DNA of 64,000 nucleotides from Erwinia tracheiphila (GCF_021365465.1 NZ_CP089932.1:4712001-4776000); one strand, 5' to 3'. Shown: positions 8,825 to 19,990, counted from the first letter of the stretch. Program-made: numbers and translations. The notes: generated by a model from the letters alone, not told the origin.

Positions 8825-10939
8825 CTAATTTCTATTACGGTGGACTTTAATCACGTCCGGCATCACGCGAAGTTTACGCATTATATTTGCCAGATGAACG
8901 CGATCGTGGGCCGTCAGGCGGATAAAAGCGCAGTAAACACGGCCATCTTTCTCTTCCGTGTTCAGGCTTTGAATATTGGAGCCAGCCGTGTTGATTGCCG
9001 CAGTCAGGTTTGCTAATGCGCCCTGATGGTTAAACATATCAACCTTGATCTCAGCGACAAATTCTTGTTCAGTCACCTTGTCCCATTCCACAGCCATAAA
9101 TTTCTCAGGCTCTTTTTGGTAGCCACGAATATTACGGCAGGACTCGTGATGTACCACCAGACCTTTGCCAGGACTGACATGCGCCACGATAGGATCGCCA
9201 GGAATAGGGCGACAGCACTTGGCGAGGGTGATTAGCACACCATCCGCTCCCTTGATGGGCAATTTGCCTCGGGAAGAGGAGCTGGCCGTTGCGGCTGTCA
9301 ATTGCTCGCTTTGTTGAAGGTTTTTAGCAACCACCACGCTCATGGCATTGCCCAACCCAATTTCTGCTAATAGATCGTCAAGGGTTGACAGCTTCATGCG
9401 TTCAAGTTCGTGCCGGATATTCTCCGGTGAGATCTCGGCAAGCTTGCGGCTACCACCCAGCGCATGGTTGAGCAGACGACGTCCAAGGCTTATCGAATCA
9501 TCGCGTTTGAGGTTTTTCAGCAGCTGACGGATTTTTGCCCGTGCTTTAGAACTGACCACAAAATTAAGCCATGCAGCGTTAGGACGTGCACCCGGCGCCG
9601 TTATAATTTCAACGGTTTGTCCGCTACTTAATGACTGGGAAAGAGGGTAGGGTTGACGATCAACGCGTGCGCCCACGCAGGCATGACCAATATCGGTATG
9701 CACGGCATAGGCAAAATCAACGGGTGTCGCCCCGGTGGGAAGTTCAACGATGCGGCCTTCCGGGGTAAAAACATAAATCTCATCAGGGAAGAGATCGGAT
9801 TTGACACTTTCAATAAATTCGAAAGAGCTGCCAGCGCTTTGCTGCAATTCCAACAGGCTTTGCAACCAGCGCTGCGCACGGATTTGCGCTGTGGTGCTGC
9901 TCTCAGCCTGTTCTTTATAAGCCCAGTGGGCCGCTACCCCCATCTCTGCCATTTGATCCATATCTTCAGTACGGATCTGCACTTCGACGGGCACGCCGTG
10001 TGGACCAATCATTGAGGTATGAAGAGATTGATAGCCGTTAGCTTTGGGAATAGCGATATAATCTTTTACACGGCCCGGACGAGGCTTATACAAGCTGTGC
10101 ATTTGCCCCAGCACCCGATAGCAGGTATCAACATCGCTGGCGATCACCCGAAAAGCATAAATATCCATGATGGAATGAAAACGCTGTTCTTTCAGATGCA
10201 TTTTACAGTAAATCGAATAGAGATGTTTTTCTCTTCCGCTCACGCGGCACGGAATGCCTGCTTCCTGCAAACGGCCATCGATCTCAGAAAGGATCTTTTG
10301 AATCATCTCTTTACGATTGCCGCGTGCCGCTTTTACCACTTTTTTGATGACGCGGTAACGATTAGGATAGAGGGCTTCAAAACCCAACTCTTCCAGCTCG
10401 GTTTTCAAATGGTGGATACCCAGGCGGTGTGCCAGCGGGCTATAGATTTCGAGCGTTTCCAGTGCAATGCGGCGTTTTTTATCGGGACGCAATGCACCCA
10501 GCGTGCGCATATTATGCGTGCGGTCAGCCAGTTTGATCAAAATGACGCGAATATCCTGTACCATCGCCATGATCATTTTGCGGAAGTTCTCGGCCTGGGC
10601 TTCTTTCTTATCGCGGAACTTCAGCTTATCAAGTTTTGATACGCCTTCTACCAGTTCAGCGACGGTCTGGCCGAAAAGCTGTTCCACATCCTGATAGGTA
10701 GCGGGCGTATCCTCAATAACGTCATGGAGAAGCGCGGCCATGAGTGTTTCATGGTCGAGCCTCATTTCAGCGAGAATGCAGGTAACTGCAACCGGATGAG
10801 TAATGTAGGGTTCGCCGCTGGAACGTGTCTGCCCCTCGTGAGAATCACGTGCGACAAGGTAAGCCTGCTTGAGACGCTTGATCTGGTCTTCAGGCAGGTA
10901 TTTTTCAATCAGTTGATTGAGACTTTCAAACAGATACAA
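8825..10939 (-). CDS. spoT: Bifunctional (p)ppGpp synthetase/hydrolase SpoT
   Basis: SpoT makes and degrades (p)ppGpp and sets the stringent response. 704 residues. The HD hydrolase domain shows ALLHDVIEDT, the synthetase-type domain follows (KDYIAIPKANGYQSLHT), then TGS (YVFTPEGRIVELP) and a C-terminal ACT domain. The frame is open further upstream, but the TTG at 10939 starts YLFESLNQLIEKYLPEDQ, the known N-terminus (E. coli also uses a rare TTG start), and GGAAGG lies just upstream. It follows rpoZ by 22 bp. Confidence 0.96.
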   Translation of the reverse strand: MYLFESLNQLIEKYLPEDQIKRLKQAYLVARDSHEGQTRSSGEPYITHPVAVTCILAEMRLDHETLMAALLHDVIEDTPATYQDVEQLFGQTVAELVEGVSKLDKLKFRDKKEAQAENFRKMIMAMVQDIRVILIKLADRTHNMRTLGALRPDKKRRIALETLEIYSPLAHRLGIHHLKTELEELGFEALYPNRYRVIKKVVKAARGNRKEMIQKILSEIDGRLQEAGIPCRVSGREKHLYSIYCKMHLKEQRFHSIMDIYAFRVIASDVDTCYRVLGQMHSLYKPRPGRVKDYIAIPKANGYQSLHTSMIGPHGVPVEVQIRTEDMDQMAEMGVAAHWAYKEQAESSTTAQIRAQRWLQSLLELQQSAGSSFEFIESVKSDLFPDEIYVFTPEGRIVELPTGATPVDFAYAVHTDIGHACVGARVDRQPYPLSQSLSSGQTVEIITAPGARPNAAWLNFVVSSKARAKIRQLLKNLKRDDSISLGRRLLNHALGGSRKLAEISPENIRHELERMKLSTLDDLLAEIGLGNAMSVVVAKNLQQSEQLTAATASSSSRGKLPIKGADGVLITLAKCCRPIPGDPIVAHVSPGKGLVVHHESCRNIRGYQKEPEKFMAVEWDKVTEQEFVAEIKVDMFNHQGALANLTAAINTAGSNIQSLNTEEKDGRVYCAFIRLTAHDRVHLANIMRKLRVMPDVIKVHRNRN

Positions 10940-10961
10940 GGGCGAGCCTTCCGGCTGATAG

Positions 10962-11237
10962 TTAACGACGACCTTCAGCGATAGCGGTAACAGCCTGTAG
11001 CTCTGCGGCTTCCTGCTCTTGCTGTTCCTGGCGATCACGCACATCCAGAATCTGGTTGGTAATCAGCCCTTCTTCGATTTCACGTAATGCTATTACGGTT
11101 GATTTATCATTTTCTTCCGGTACCAGAGGATCTTTGCCGCCAACCTGCATCTGGCGGGCGCGGCGGGCCGCAACCAGAACCAGATCAAAACGATTACCAA
11201 TTTTTTCTACTGCGTCCTGAACGGTTACGCGTGCCAT
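10962..11237 (-). CDS. rpoZ: RNA polymerase omega subunit
   Basis: Omega helps fold and hold the beta' subunit and forms part of a ppGpp site on RNA polymerase. 91 residues, identical in length to E. coli. The N-terminal [20 protein letters not shown] and the conserved helix with RRARQMQ are clear; the C-terminus is a Gln/Glu/Ala-rich tail. It lies between gmk and spoT in the same direction, the usual arrangement. Confidence 0.98.
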   Translation of the reverse strand: MARVTVQDAVEKIGNRFDLVLVAARRARQMQVGGKDPLVPEENDKSTVIALREIEEGLITNQILDVRDRQEQQEQEAAELQAVTAIAEGRR

Positions 11238-11290
11238 AAGTGTGATACTCCACGGGTGACGAAATGACTGGGCATCATACTGAGTTGTCT

Positions 11291-11923
<633 letters not shown>

Positions 11924-12064
11924 TCATAAGCCAGTCAGAATCTGATTTCGGATAGTATACACGGCTGGTCTCGTTCATACAGCGTTTCAGGCGTTTATCC
12001 GCACTATTTCCCTGAGAGCGGAAAGCGGTCCGCAGCATAAATGCAGTGTTGCAATTCTTGTTAA

Positions 12065-13855
<1,791 letters not shown>

Positions 13856-14097
13856 AAACAGGCAAACCCAACTTAAAGCGTAGCGCCAGGAGGCGAGCAA
13901 TAAAACCAAACATCTTACGACGACACATCTAAAAAAGCTGTACTGGCCCTTTACTAACCCATATCGTATGACATTATTTTTTTGATATTACGGGTGATAT
14001 GCGCCCTTACACTAACAATAGTCAACGTGCAGTGGTTTTACGCCAATGTTGCTAAAATTTCGCATGGGCGACATCGAAATTAATTATATGAATTTAT

Positions 14098-14430
14098 TTA
14101 TTTTTTCTTAACAAATTCAGATTTCAGCTTCATAGGCCCGAAGCTGTCAATTTTGCAATCAATATTATGATCTCCCTCAACCAGGCGGATGCCTTTTACT
14201 TTTGTCCCAATTTTCAGCGGAATAGAGGTACCTTTGACCTTAAGGTCTTTTATTACAGTAACACAATCCCCGTCTGCCAGCAGATTGCCGTTTGCGTCTT
14301 TGACAACCAGTGCGCTTTCTGCTGCTGTGCCGCTGGACCAGACATGACCACATTCAGGGCAATTAAAAAACTCCCCATCCTGCCAGCTATATTCAGAGCG
14401 GCATTCAGGGCATGGAGGAAGGTTTTGCAT
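14098..14430 (-). CDS. yjdM: YjdM (PhnA family) zinc-ribbon protein
   Basis: 110 residues, close to E. coli YjdM (111). An N-terminal zinc ribbon has two Cys pairs (CPEC at the start and CPECGHVW), followed by the conserved PhnA domain with [22 protein letters not shown] and [19 protein letters not shown], ending KSEFVKKK. The family was named for phosphonate genes but has no proven enzymatic role in phosphonate use. The start [10 protein letters not shown] fits the family better than the longer open frame. No phn operon is visible nearby. Confidence 0.93.
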   Translation of the reverse strand: MQNLPPCPECRSEYSWQDGEFFNCPECGHVWSSGTAAESALVVKDANGNLLADGDCVTVIKDLKVKGTSIPLKIGTKVKGIRLVEGDHNIDCKIDSFGPMKLKSEFVKKK

Positions 14431-14543
14431 ATTCAGGTTCCGGGTGAATCCATATAAAAAGGAGGGCATTCTAACTTGTTGCCTGAAGGAAACCTACATA
14501 AAAGCCTGCTGCTGGCAAGCATGAGGAATTTTGAAGGAAACAA

Positions 14544-14601
14544 TTGACAGCTGTTAATATCGTTCATTATAAGGAACGTAAGTTGATCTTTATAAAGAAC
14601 G
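14544..14601 (+). promoter_or_regulatory. Promoter and likely autoregulatory operator of the XRE-methyltransferase operon
   Basis: A strong sigma70-like promoter is visible: TTGACA at 14544-14549, 17-bp spacer, TTATAA at 14567-14572. Two near-identical 12-mers, TTATAAGGAACG (14567-14578) and TTATAAAGAACG (14590-14601), overlap the -10 box and the start region, and CGTTC at 14561 forms an inverted partner to the first GAACG. This is what an autoregulated XRE operator would look like; binding is inferred. Confidence 0.6.
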
Positions 14602-14626
14602 AATGTGTTAAGCCCCGGAGAGGATA

Positions 14627-16606
14627 ATGGAAAATTCATTATTGTTGTCAAGTGAGTTTCGCCAGTCGGTTTCATTGGGCCTTGCCAGAGTAAGGAAATC
14701 TCGTGGACTCTCGCTATCGGGACTGGCAGAAAGCAGTGGCATTGGTAAAGCGACACTTTCTGGCATTGAGGCAGGGCGAGGTAATCCTACCATTGAAACG
14801 GTGTGGAGGCTGGCACATGCTTTGGGAGTGACATTTGGCGAACTGATTTCTCAGGAACAGGATCGGGCTGTTGAATCCATTTCTCCCGGCGTAAGTGTTC
14901 GTTTAATTAATAAACAGTCATCTCCCTTCGTTATTGAAACCTACGTGATGGATTTAGCTCCCCATACCCGACGGATGGCAGAAGCGCATATGGCTGGGGT
15001 GGAAGAAAATGTTGTGGTGCTGCAGGGGAAGGCGCTGACGGGCCCGCAGTCGGCACCTGTTTTTCTTAGCGCGGGTAAAAGTTGCAGTTTTGCCAGTGAT
15101 ATACCTCATCTTTATCAAAGCCTGGATGAGCAGACTTCGATGATGGTCACGGTGATTTATCCTTCACTGGCTGAAGGTGCGCCGGGCGAATACGATATCT
15201 GTCGCGAGTGGCCTGGAACGGAAGACGACTGGTCGGGCCTACAGCAGCAGTGCCGCCGCCTTGCACTTGAAAGCCGTCAGGGAATAAAGGCGGCCCGCCT
15301 CTGTTTTACTGGTTGTGACGGCATCAGTAACGCTGAAGAGCAAATTGAGCAAAAGCTATTACCTGAAGCGCCAGGCATGCAGATGTTTTATGTTGATGAG
15401 CAGGGACCGAAACTGATTTTCCTGTCTCGGGAAGGGAGCCATGCACGTCTGGATGATGAGGAAAACACTAAAAATCTGATCTTGCAGCAGGCCATTGAGT
15501 TGAGTAACTTTGCCCTTTCTTCCCAGTGCCCGAGCGATGATTTGCATCGTTCCAGATTGCAAATATTATCACGGTCTGACTCGCTCTGCCTTTCCAGCCT
15601 TGCATCAGAAGTATTAACCCGGAATGGGCAATTTTATGTGCCACTGCACGTTGCGCCATGTTATGAGGCGACGCCTGTTGTAGAAAGAAAGAACGATGCG
15701 GTGTTGTTTGAAGATCGTATTGATGTGGATAGCTATGCTGCCTGGGAAATGGCGCATCCTGCCTACGCGAAACAATCCGTGGCGATCGCACAACAGCTGA
15801 GTCATCACCTTGCTCATGGTGCTGCGCGGGTGATCGATATTGGGACTGGCCCGGGATTACCCTTGAAAATGCTGCTGGAGTTATTACCGGAACTCCAGGT
15901 CACCACGGTTGACCCGAGTGAGACCGCTTTCAATCATTTGCAAAAGTTATTCAAGAATGTCCCGAATGTTTATTGCTGCAAATGCAGCATTACCGATCTG
16001 TCGGTGCCAGAGCATCCATTTGATGCGGCTATTTCTGTTGGCGCGTCTCATCATCTGGACACGCTGGCGTTTTTAACTGCGACGCGGCGGCAGTTGTCTC
16101 CGGGGAGAGTTTTTATTGTTTGCGACGAAATGATTGGCCCTTTCTCTACTATCCGGCAACGTAAAACGGGTCTGATGCAGCACCATCTGCAATATATCGC
16201 CGATACCCTGATACCTCAGTCTGTGGAGGCTCTTGCTGTAGACGAACGCCGTCTGGTAAAAATAATGCGCCAGAATGTGCCACAGGCTTTATTTGAGGCC
16301 CGAACGGGAGATGAAGGGCGGGCTGAATATCGTTGCCGGCATCTGTTAGAAACCCTGCATACCTTAGATCTTCCCAAGCAACCTTCTGACTTTATACAGG
16401 TTTTTTATCGCTTCTATATTTTGGAACTGGAAGCGTTAATAGCCGGGCTTGACTATGAAGTCGAGCAAAAAACATCACCGGATTGTTTCTCAGATCTGGC
16501 TAGGCTTGCTGGATTCAGCGTGGAACAACATCGCCGTTTGTATGCGACCAACGGACGAACGGACAATGATGCCGGAACGCACCTGTTTGTATTACGGGCG
16601 TTGTGA
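14627..16606 (+). CDS. XRE-type regulator fused to a cupin and a SAM-dependent methyltransferase
   Basis: 659 residues in one uninterrupted frame. Residues about 17-73 are an XRE helix-turn-helix (LSLSGLAESSGIGKATLSGI). Residues about 100-180 look like a cupin ligand-binding fold (AHMAGVEENVVVLQGKAL). Residues about 190-330 are unassigned. Residues about 365-500 form a class I methyltransferase with motif I VIDIGTGPG (402-410), the acidic TTVDPSE (426-432) and FDAAISVGASHHLD. A helical C-terminal part follows to residue 659. GGAGAGG lies 3 bp before the ATG. The stop overlaps the azlC start (GTGA). XRE-cupin regulators next to azlCD are common; the methyltransferase extension is unusual to me. 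Its substrate is unknown. Confidence 0.85.
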   Translation: MENSLLLSSEFRQSVSLGLARVRKSRGLSLSGLAESSGIGKATLSGIEAGRGNPTIETVWRLAHALGVTFGELISQEQDRAVESISPGVSVRLINKQSSPFVIETYVMDLAPHTRRMAEAHMAGVEENVVVLQGKALTGPQSAPVFLSAGKSCSFASDIPHLYQSLDEQTSMMVTVIYPSLAEGAPGEYDICREWPGTEDDWSGLQQQCRRLALESRQGIKAARLCFTGCDGISNAEEQIEQKLLPEAPGMQMFYVDEQGPKLIFLSREGSHARLDDEENTKNLILQQAIELSNFALSSQCPSDDLHRSRLQILSRSDSLCLSSLASEVLTRNGQFYVPLHVAPCYEATPVVERKNDAVLFEDRIDVDSYAAWEMAHPAYAKQSVAIAQQLSHHLAHGAARVIDIGTGPGLPLKMLLELLPELQVTTVDPSETAFNHLQKLFKNVPNVYCCKCSITDLSVPEHPFDAAISVGASHHLDTLAFLTATRRQLSPGRVFIVCDEMIGPFSTIRQRKTGLMQHHLQYIADTLIPQSVEALAVDERRLVKIMRQNVPQALFEARTGDEGRAEYRCRHLLETLHTLDLPKQPSDFIQVFYRFYILELEALIAGLDYEVEQKTSPDCFSDLARLAGFSVEQHRRLYATNGRTDNDAGTHLFVLRAL

Positions 16607-17307
16607 ATATGATGGATAAAACGATTAAACGCGCATTAATGGCTTCCTTGCCTATCGTGACGGGGTATCTTCCCATTGCATTCGCATTTGGTATGGCGGG
16701 TGTGGTCAATGGTTTGCCGGGCACGCTGGTCGTGGCTATGTCAGCACTCATTTTCGCGGGAGGCAGCCAGTTTGTATTGCTGGCCGCCATGCACGCAGGG
16801 ACAGCCTGGTATTTGGTGCTGGGGATGTGTGCCATGATGGACATTCGCCATCTCTTATATGGTGCCGTAATGGTGCGTCAGCTACCTGCGGGATTGGTCA
16901 GACAGTTACTGGCTGCCGCAACATTGACCGATGAGGTTTTTGCGACGGCTCTGGTCAGGATGCCAGAAATCGCGATGATTTCACGCAGCCGCTGGCTGAG
17001 TTGGCTGGGAATATTCAGTTACCTTGCCTGGGTCACTGGAACAGGAATCGGCCTGATGGCAGGACTCCATTTAAGCAACACTTTTCCATTGTTGGCAGAA
17101 GCGATGCCTTTTGCACTGCCGGCTTTGTTCGTTGTGATGGTTCAGGAAAGTTTCACGCCACAATATCGTGTTCCGGTTATTGTTTCCGTGGTGGTTTCTG
17201 GTGCCTTGTATTTGCAGGGATTAACTGTGCTGGCGCTAATCGCAGGTGCGTTCGCGGGATGCTGTGCGGTTTGTTTGAAAGGAAAGCACACTGACTATGT
17301 CCTCTGA
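16603..17307 (+). CDS. azlC: AzlC-family branched-chain amino acid exporter, large subunit
   Basis: 234 residues with several membrane segments and the AzlC family pattern (LPIVTGYLPIAFAFGMA near the start; MCAMMDIRHLLYGAVM; TLTDEVFATAL). AzlC/YgaZ proteins work with a small AzlD/YgaH partner to export branched-chain or related amino acids. The GTG at 16603 overlaps the upstream stop; ATG codons at 16609 and 16612 are alternatives. It overlaps azlD by 11 bp. The operon context suggests the fused upstream regulator senses the exported compound or a precursor. Confidence 0.9.
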   Translation: MNMMDKTIKRALMASLPIVTGYLPIAFAFGMAGVVNGLPGTLVVAMSALIFAGGSQFVLLAAMHAGTAWYLVLGMCAMMDIRHLLYGAVMVRQLPAGLVRQLLAAATLTDEVFATALVRMPEIAMISRSRWLSWLGIFSYLAWVTGTGIGLMAGLHLSNTFPLLAEAMPFALPALFVVMVQESFTPQYRVPVIVSVVVSGALYLQGLTVLALIAGAFAGCCAVCLKGKHTDYVL

Positions 17308-17647
17308 ACAGATGTGGATAGCCGTGATGGCAATGGGGGGAATCATCTGGCTGTTACGTTGCTTGCCTTTTATGTTCAACAAATCAAAGTGTAAAACAGA
17401 GGATACAGCCGGACACAAATCGACGATCTTCAAGGCACTGGGGCCATCGCTATTAGCCGCTATCATGGTGGTTACACTTATCCCTGGTATTCAACGGGCA
17501 GTGACAGGCGGTTATGGCAGGATGTTATGCTATGGCGCAGGCATAGTAATAACGATGGTGGTGTTACGTGTGACCCGAAATCCGGGTGTTGCAGTTATCT
17601 GCGGAGTTGCGATATATGGTGCGGGGCTGTGGTTTCTTACACTGTAA
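17297..17647 (+). CDS. azlD: AzlD-family small exporter subunit
   Basis: 116 residues with about three or four hydrophobic segments, typical of AzlD/YgaH. The start overlaps azlC by 11 bp. The pattern IAVMAMGGIIWLLRCLPF near the N-terminus is characteristic. It forms the exporter with AzlC. The central loop carries a charged patch (KCKTEDTAGHKS). The specific substrate in this organism is not known. Confidence 0.9.
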   Translation: MSSEQMWIAVMAMGGIIWLLRCLPFMFNKSKCKTEDTAGHKSTIFKALGPSLLAAIMVVTLIPGIQRAVTGGYGRMLCYGAGIVITMVVLRVTRNPGVAVICGVAIYGAGLWFLTL

Positions 17648-17696
17648 ACCTGATTGATGCCGTATTCTGATTTAGCTAAATCTGAGGAGCAATATC

Positions 17697-17921
17697 ATGA
17701 ACCAAAGCCAGCAGAGACATACTGATGAAACGGGAGCAACTTGCTTCGCTGAAGCCAGCAAAATGTTATGCAATGGACGCTACAGACGCATTCGACTGGA
17801 TTGGGAAGTCACTACCGATGAGTTTTTTCATCTGGTCTGGGACTGTGGCAATGTTCAGACCAAAGTCATTCGCGAGCGTGACAGGTTCTATGTTGTCAAT
17901 GGGCAATGTGCAGATGAATAG
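17697..17921 (+). CDS. Small protein of unknown function downstream of azlD
   Basis: 74 residues, not recognised. It begins 50 bp after azlD, with GAGGAG 8 bp before the ATG, so it is probably expressed with the operon. The sequence is hydrophilic, with a core RYRRIRLDWEVTTDEFFHLVW followed by alternating hydrophobic strands (TKVIRERDRFYVVNG), consistent with a small beta-rich fold. Three cysteines are present. The ORF at 17725 in another frame is judged a shadow because it lacks a ribosome-binding site. Confidence 0.6.
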   Translation: MNQSQQRHTDETGATCFAEASKMLCNGRYRRIRLDWEVTTDEFFHLVWDCGNVQTKVIRERDRFYVVNGQCADE

Positions 17922-18405
17922 CTTGTTCAGGCGCTAAACAAATGACAAAACCCTGGTCCGGCCGTCACAGGCAGTATTGTGAAAAAATAAGGATTGGCAC
18001 AAGCTATCAATAAACAAAATACCCTTGGTATAACCACTAATTTTTTAGTGCCTTTATAGCATCAATGAGGTTTCAGCGGATTAAAATTATCGTTCTGTCT
18101 CTTATTAAGACGTCGTAATAAAAATTAAGGTCTGTTATTTCGCTCATTAAAACTCTGCATGTACTGGTAATCTGTAATAAGGGGGGGGGCTTCATGATAA
18201 CGCGCTATATTAATATTCTGTTATTGTTCTGTATCTATTCATTTTTAATTTCATTATATTCAAGAAACGTGCGAAATACTATTCATGCTTAATGTAGGTT
18301 GCTGTTGTCGACTAAAATTAAAATCTGCAGTGAAAGATATAAAAATACTTAAAGCGGCATGATCTCGACGCTATTACTCCCTGAGACCGGACGAAAGCGC
18401 TGAAC
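17922..18405. other. AT-rich intergenic stretch
   Basis: Apart from the G9 tract and short hydrophobic ORF, I see no gene here. The composition is noticeably AT-richer than the flanking azl operon and marks the left edge of the mobile region. Confidence 0.5.
18181..18292 (+). CDS. Very short hydrophobic ORF preceded by a nine-G tract
   Basis: ATG at 18194 opens a 32-residue frame (MITRYINILLLFCIYSFLIS, then LYSRNVRNTIHA) ending at 18292. One predicted membrane segment is followed by a basic tail, a layout like small membrane peptides including some type I toxins. The uninterrupted G run 18181-18189 sits 4 bp before the ATG and could act as, or vary, the ribosome-binding site. It may be chance in this AT-rich stretch; there is no homology evidence. 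Confidence 0.3.
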
Positions 18406-18663
18406 TTAATTGTTATTGCTGTTGTTATATTCGTTTTTTCTTTTCCGACTGGGATAACGTGAAGGCCAGATTTCTGAGGGGCTTATTCCCAGTGCCAGGG
18501 CAATAATCACTTCTCCTTTTGGCCAGCGGCGATAAAGCGCATTGGCCAGAGTGGATGAGGCAAGGCCTGCTTCACGAGATAATTGTGACACCGAACTTCC
18601 TTTCTTCTTGAGTGCGGCAGAAACCTCAGATGGATGCCAGTCTTTCTCTGCTTTCAACGTCAC
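18406..18663 (-). CDS. Ner/Nlp-family DNA-binding regulator
   Basis: 85 residues. The helix-turn-helix KKKGSSVSQLSREAGLASST and the following WPKGEVIIALALGISPSEIWPSRY are typical of the Ner repressor of Mu-like phages and its chromosomal relatives Nlp/SfsB. The C-terminal tail is basic and then Asn-rich (from about residue 72). It is divergent from the XRE gene at 18768 across 104 bp containing a repeated 10-mer, so the pair may form a phage-like control switch. Its targets are unknown. Confidence 0.8.
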   Translation of the reverse strand: MTLKAEKDWHPSEVSAALKKKGSSVSQLSREAGLASSTLANALYRRWPKGEVIIALALGISPSEIWPSRYPSRKRKNEYNNSNNN

Positions 18664-18708
18664 TCTCCTTTAGTTAATCCTTTAACGTGCAAAATTTAAA
18701 ATAGTACG

Positions 18709-18752
18709 TTTTGTTCTAATATAAAAGCTGTTCGATAGTCGATTTTGTTCTA
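18709..18752. promoter_or_regulatory. Repeated TTTTGTTCTA, candidate operators between divergent regulators
   Basis: TTTTGTTCTA occurs exactly at 18709-18718 and 18743-18752, 34 bp apart start to start, in the gap between the Ner-like and XRE genes. The position suits operator sites for one of the two. Direct sequence observation; binding is inferred. Confidence 0.45.
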
Positions 18753-18767
18753 TCTGAGAGGTCTTAT

Positions 18768-19043
18768 ATGCCTTCATTTTTTACAAATGACTATCAAAAA
18801 CTTATTAGCTATCTGGTGGATGCACGCAAGAAGCGAAACATTACGCAAATGCAGCTGGCGAACGCGATGCGGATTGAGCAAACGCTGATATCAAGAATTG
18901 AACGCTGTGAAAGAAGGCTGGATGCCGTTGAGTTTTATCACATTTGTACATTACTGGGTGTGACAACAGAGGACATTTACAACCACTTTTTGCCGAGGTT
19001 TCAGGCTATCAACAAAGTAAATAAGCCATCAGACGAGCAATGA
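18768..19043 (+). CDS. XRE-family transcriptional regulator
   Basis: 91 residues dominated by a lambda-repressor-type helix-turn-helix: RKKRNITQMQLANAMRIEQT followed by LISRIERCERRLDAVEFYHI. GAGAGG lies upstream of the ATG. There is no extra domain, so it is a stand-alone DNA-binding protein as in prophages, islands or toxin-antitoxin loci; no toxin-like partner is visible downstream. Divergent from the Ner-like gene. Confidence 0.8.
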   Translation: MPSFFTNDYQKLISYLVDARKKRNITQMQLANAMRIEQTLISRIERCERRLDAVEFYHICTLLGVTTEDIYNHFLPRFQAINKVNKPSDEQ

Positions 19044-19601
19044 GTGTTCAGGGTAAATATTATTGTTTGTATGCTGGCTACGATGAATTGATGCATGCAG
19101 CAACGAGTTATCAATCCCGAAAGCGGTGTTAGATATTTTTCGATGTCAGCTCAGAAAAATACGCAGAACGTTTACAACAGCCATTGACTAAAACGAACGA
19201 ATTTTTGCTAAAGTCGTTGACTGGCAGCTGAAAATTATGTTTACAGCATTTAATTATCGCATGGTTTTGGCTGACCATAGTGCTCTGGCGTTAAGAATTG
19301 CAGACGGGAATTCAGGGCCCTCTGTGGAGTGAAACCACAATAAGCCAGGAAGAGGCAACCACCTTATGTTCTTCGTCTTCGCTGGTGCCCTCACTGAATA
19401 ACTGCGCGGAACAGTGCGGCACATGTGGGGTATGGCGCTGGACTCGTTTTTTTTGCATGACCGAGCTGCATCGGTCCTGAAATGATTACTGACATATCAC
19501 ACAGCAGTAAACGGCAGATATAGCGGTATCAGGCGCTGCTATTGGTACAGGCTGAATAGCGCGGATGATTTTATTGCTGTCCTTACGCGAGGGAAGTGGT
19601 T
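19044..19601. other. Non-coding or eroded stretch
   Basis: About 560 bp with no convincing gene. The longest frame (19298-19480) is Cys/Ser-rich and has no recognisable domain or good ribosome-binding site. It is probably eroded island sequence. Confidence 0.4.
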
Positions 19602-19937
19602 CTATTCGTAATTGCTTTTTACCGTCTTACTGTTTTCTTTCACTCGATATATTCCACCATCGACCCAAAAAGACATTCCCGTATTTTTACCGTTCTTAAC
19701 AAACATAAGGGAGTTTTTATTAATACAATTTAGTGGTGGTTTCATATCACTAAAACAGAGCCTGTCATAACCATCAGTTTCTACGTATCCATCGCCAAAA
19801 TCCCAAAAGTTGACTGTAAAAGAACCATCTGAATCTGGTTTAGGAATGCCATATTTTTCTTTAAACATATCTTTGTTTTTCAGCCACCAGTCTATTTTCC
19901 CTTTGTCGGTATAAGGGAAGTTATTAACTAAAATATC
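19602..19937 (-). pseudogene. DUF943 family protein, 5' end removed at an IS1 junction
   Basis: The C-terminal part reads WDFGDGYVETDGYDRLCF and so on, typical of the DUF943 proteins of Erwinia/Pantoea. The same frame continues upstream of the Met at 19868 through IDWWLKNKDMFKEKY to the IS1 left end at 19938, so about the last 110 residues remain and the N-terminal membrane anchor is gone. DUF943 genes often occur near contact-dependent or secreted toxin loci, but their role is unknown. It stops at 19602 with a normal TAA. Confidence 0.75.
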
Positions 19938-19990
19938 GGTCGTGACGCAGACTTGCTGATCACGTATGCTTTGCGCTTTGGATGTAACAT

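Noticed and set aside
10940..11044. 35-residue N-terminal extension of SpoT
   Set aside because: It overlaps rpoZ and the TTG at 10939 matches the known start.
17725..17937. Alternative frame over the small gene after azlD
   Set aside because: No ribosome-binding site, while the overlapping frame at 17697 has GAGGAG at good spacing.
19298..19480. 60-codon Cys/Ser-rich frame
   Set aside because: No homology, no start signal, in an eroded stretch.
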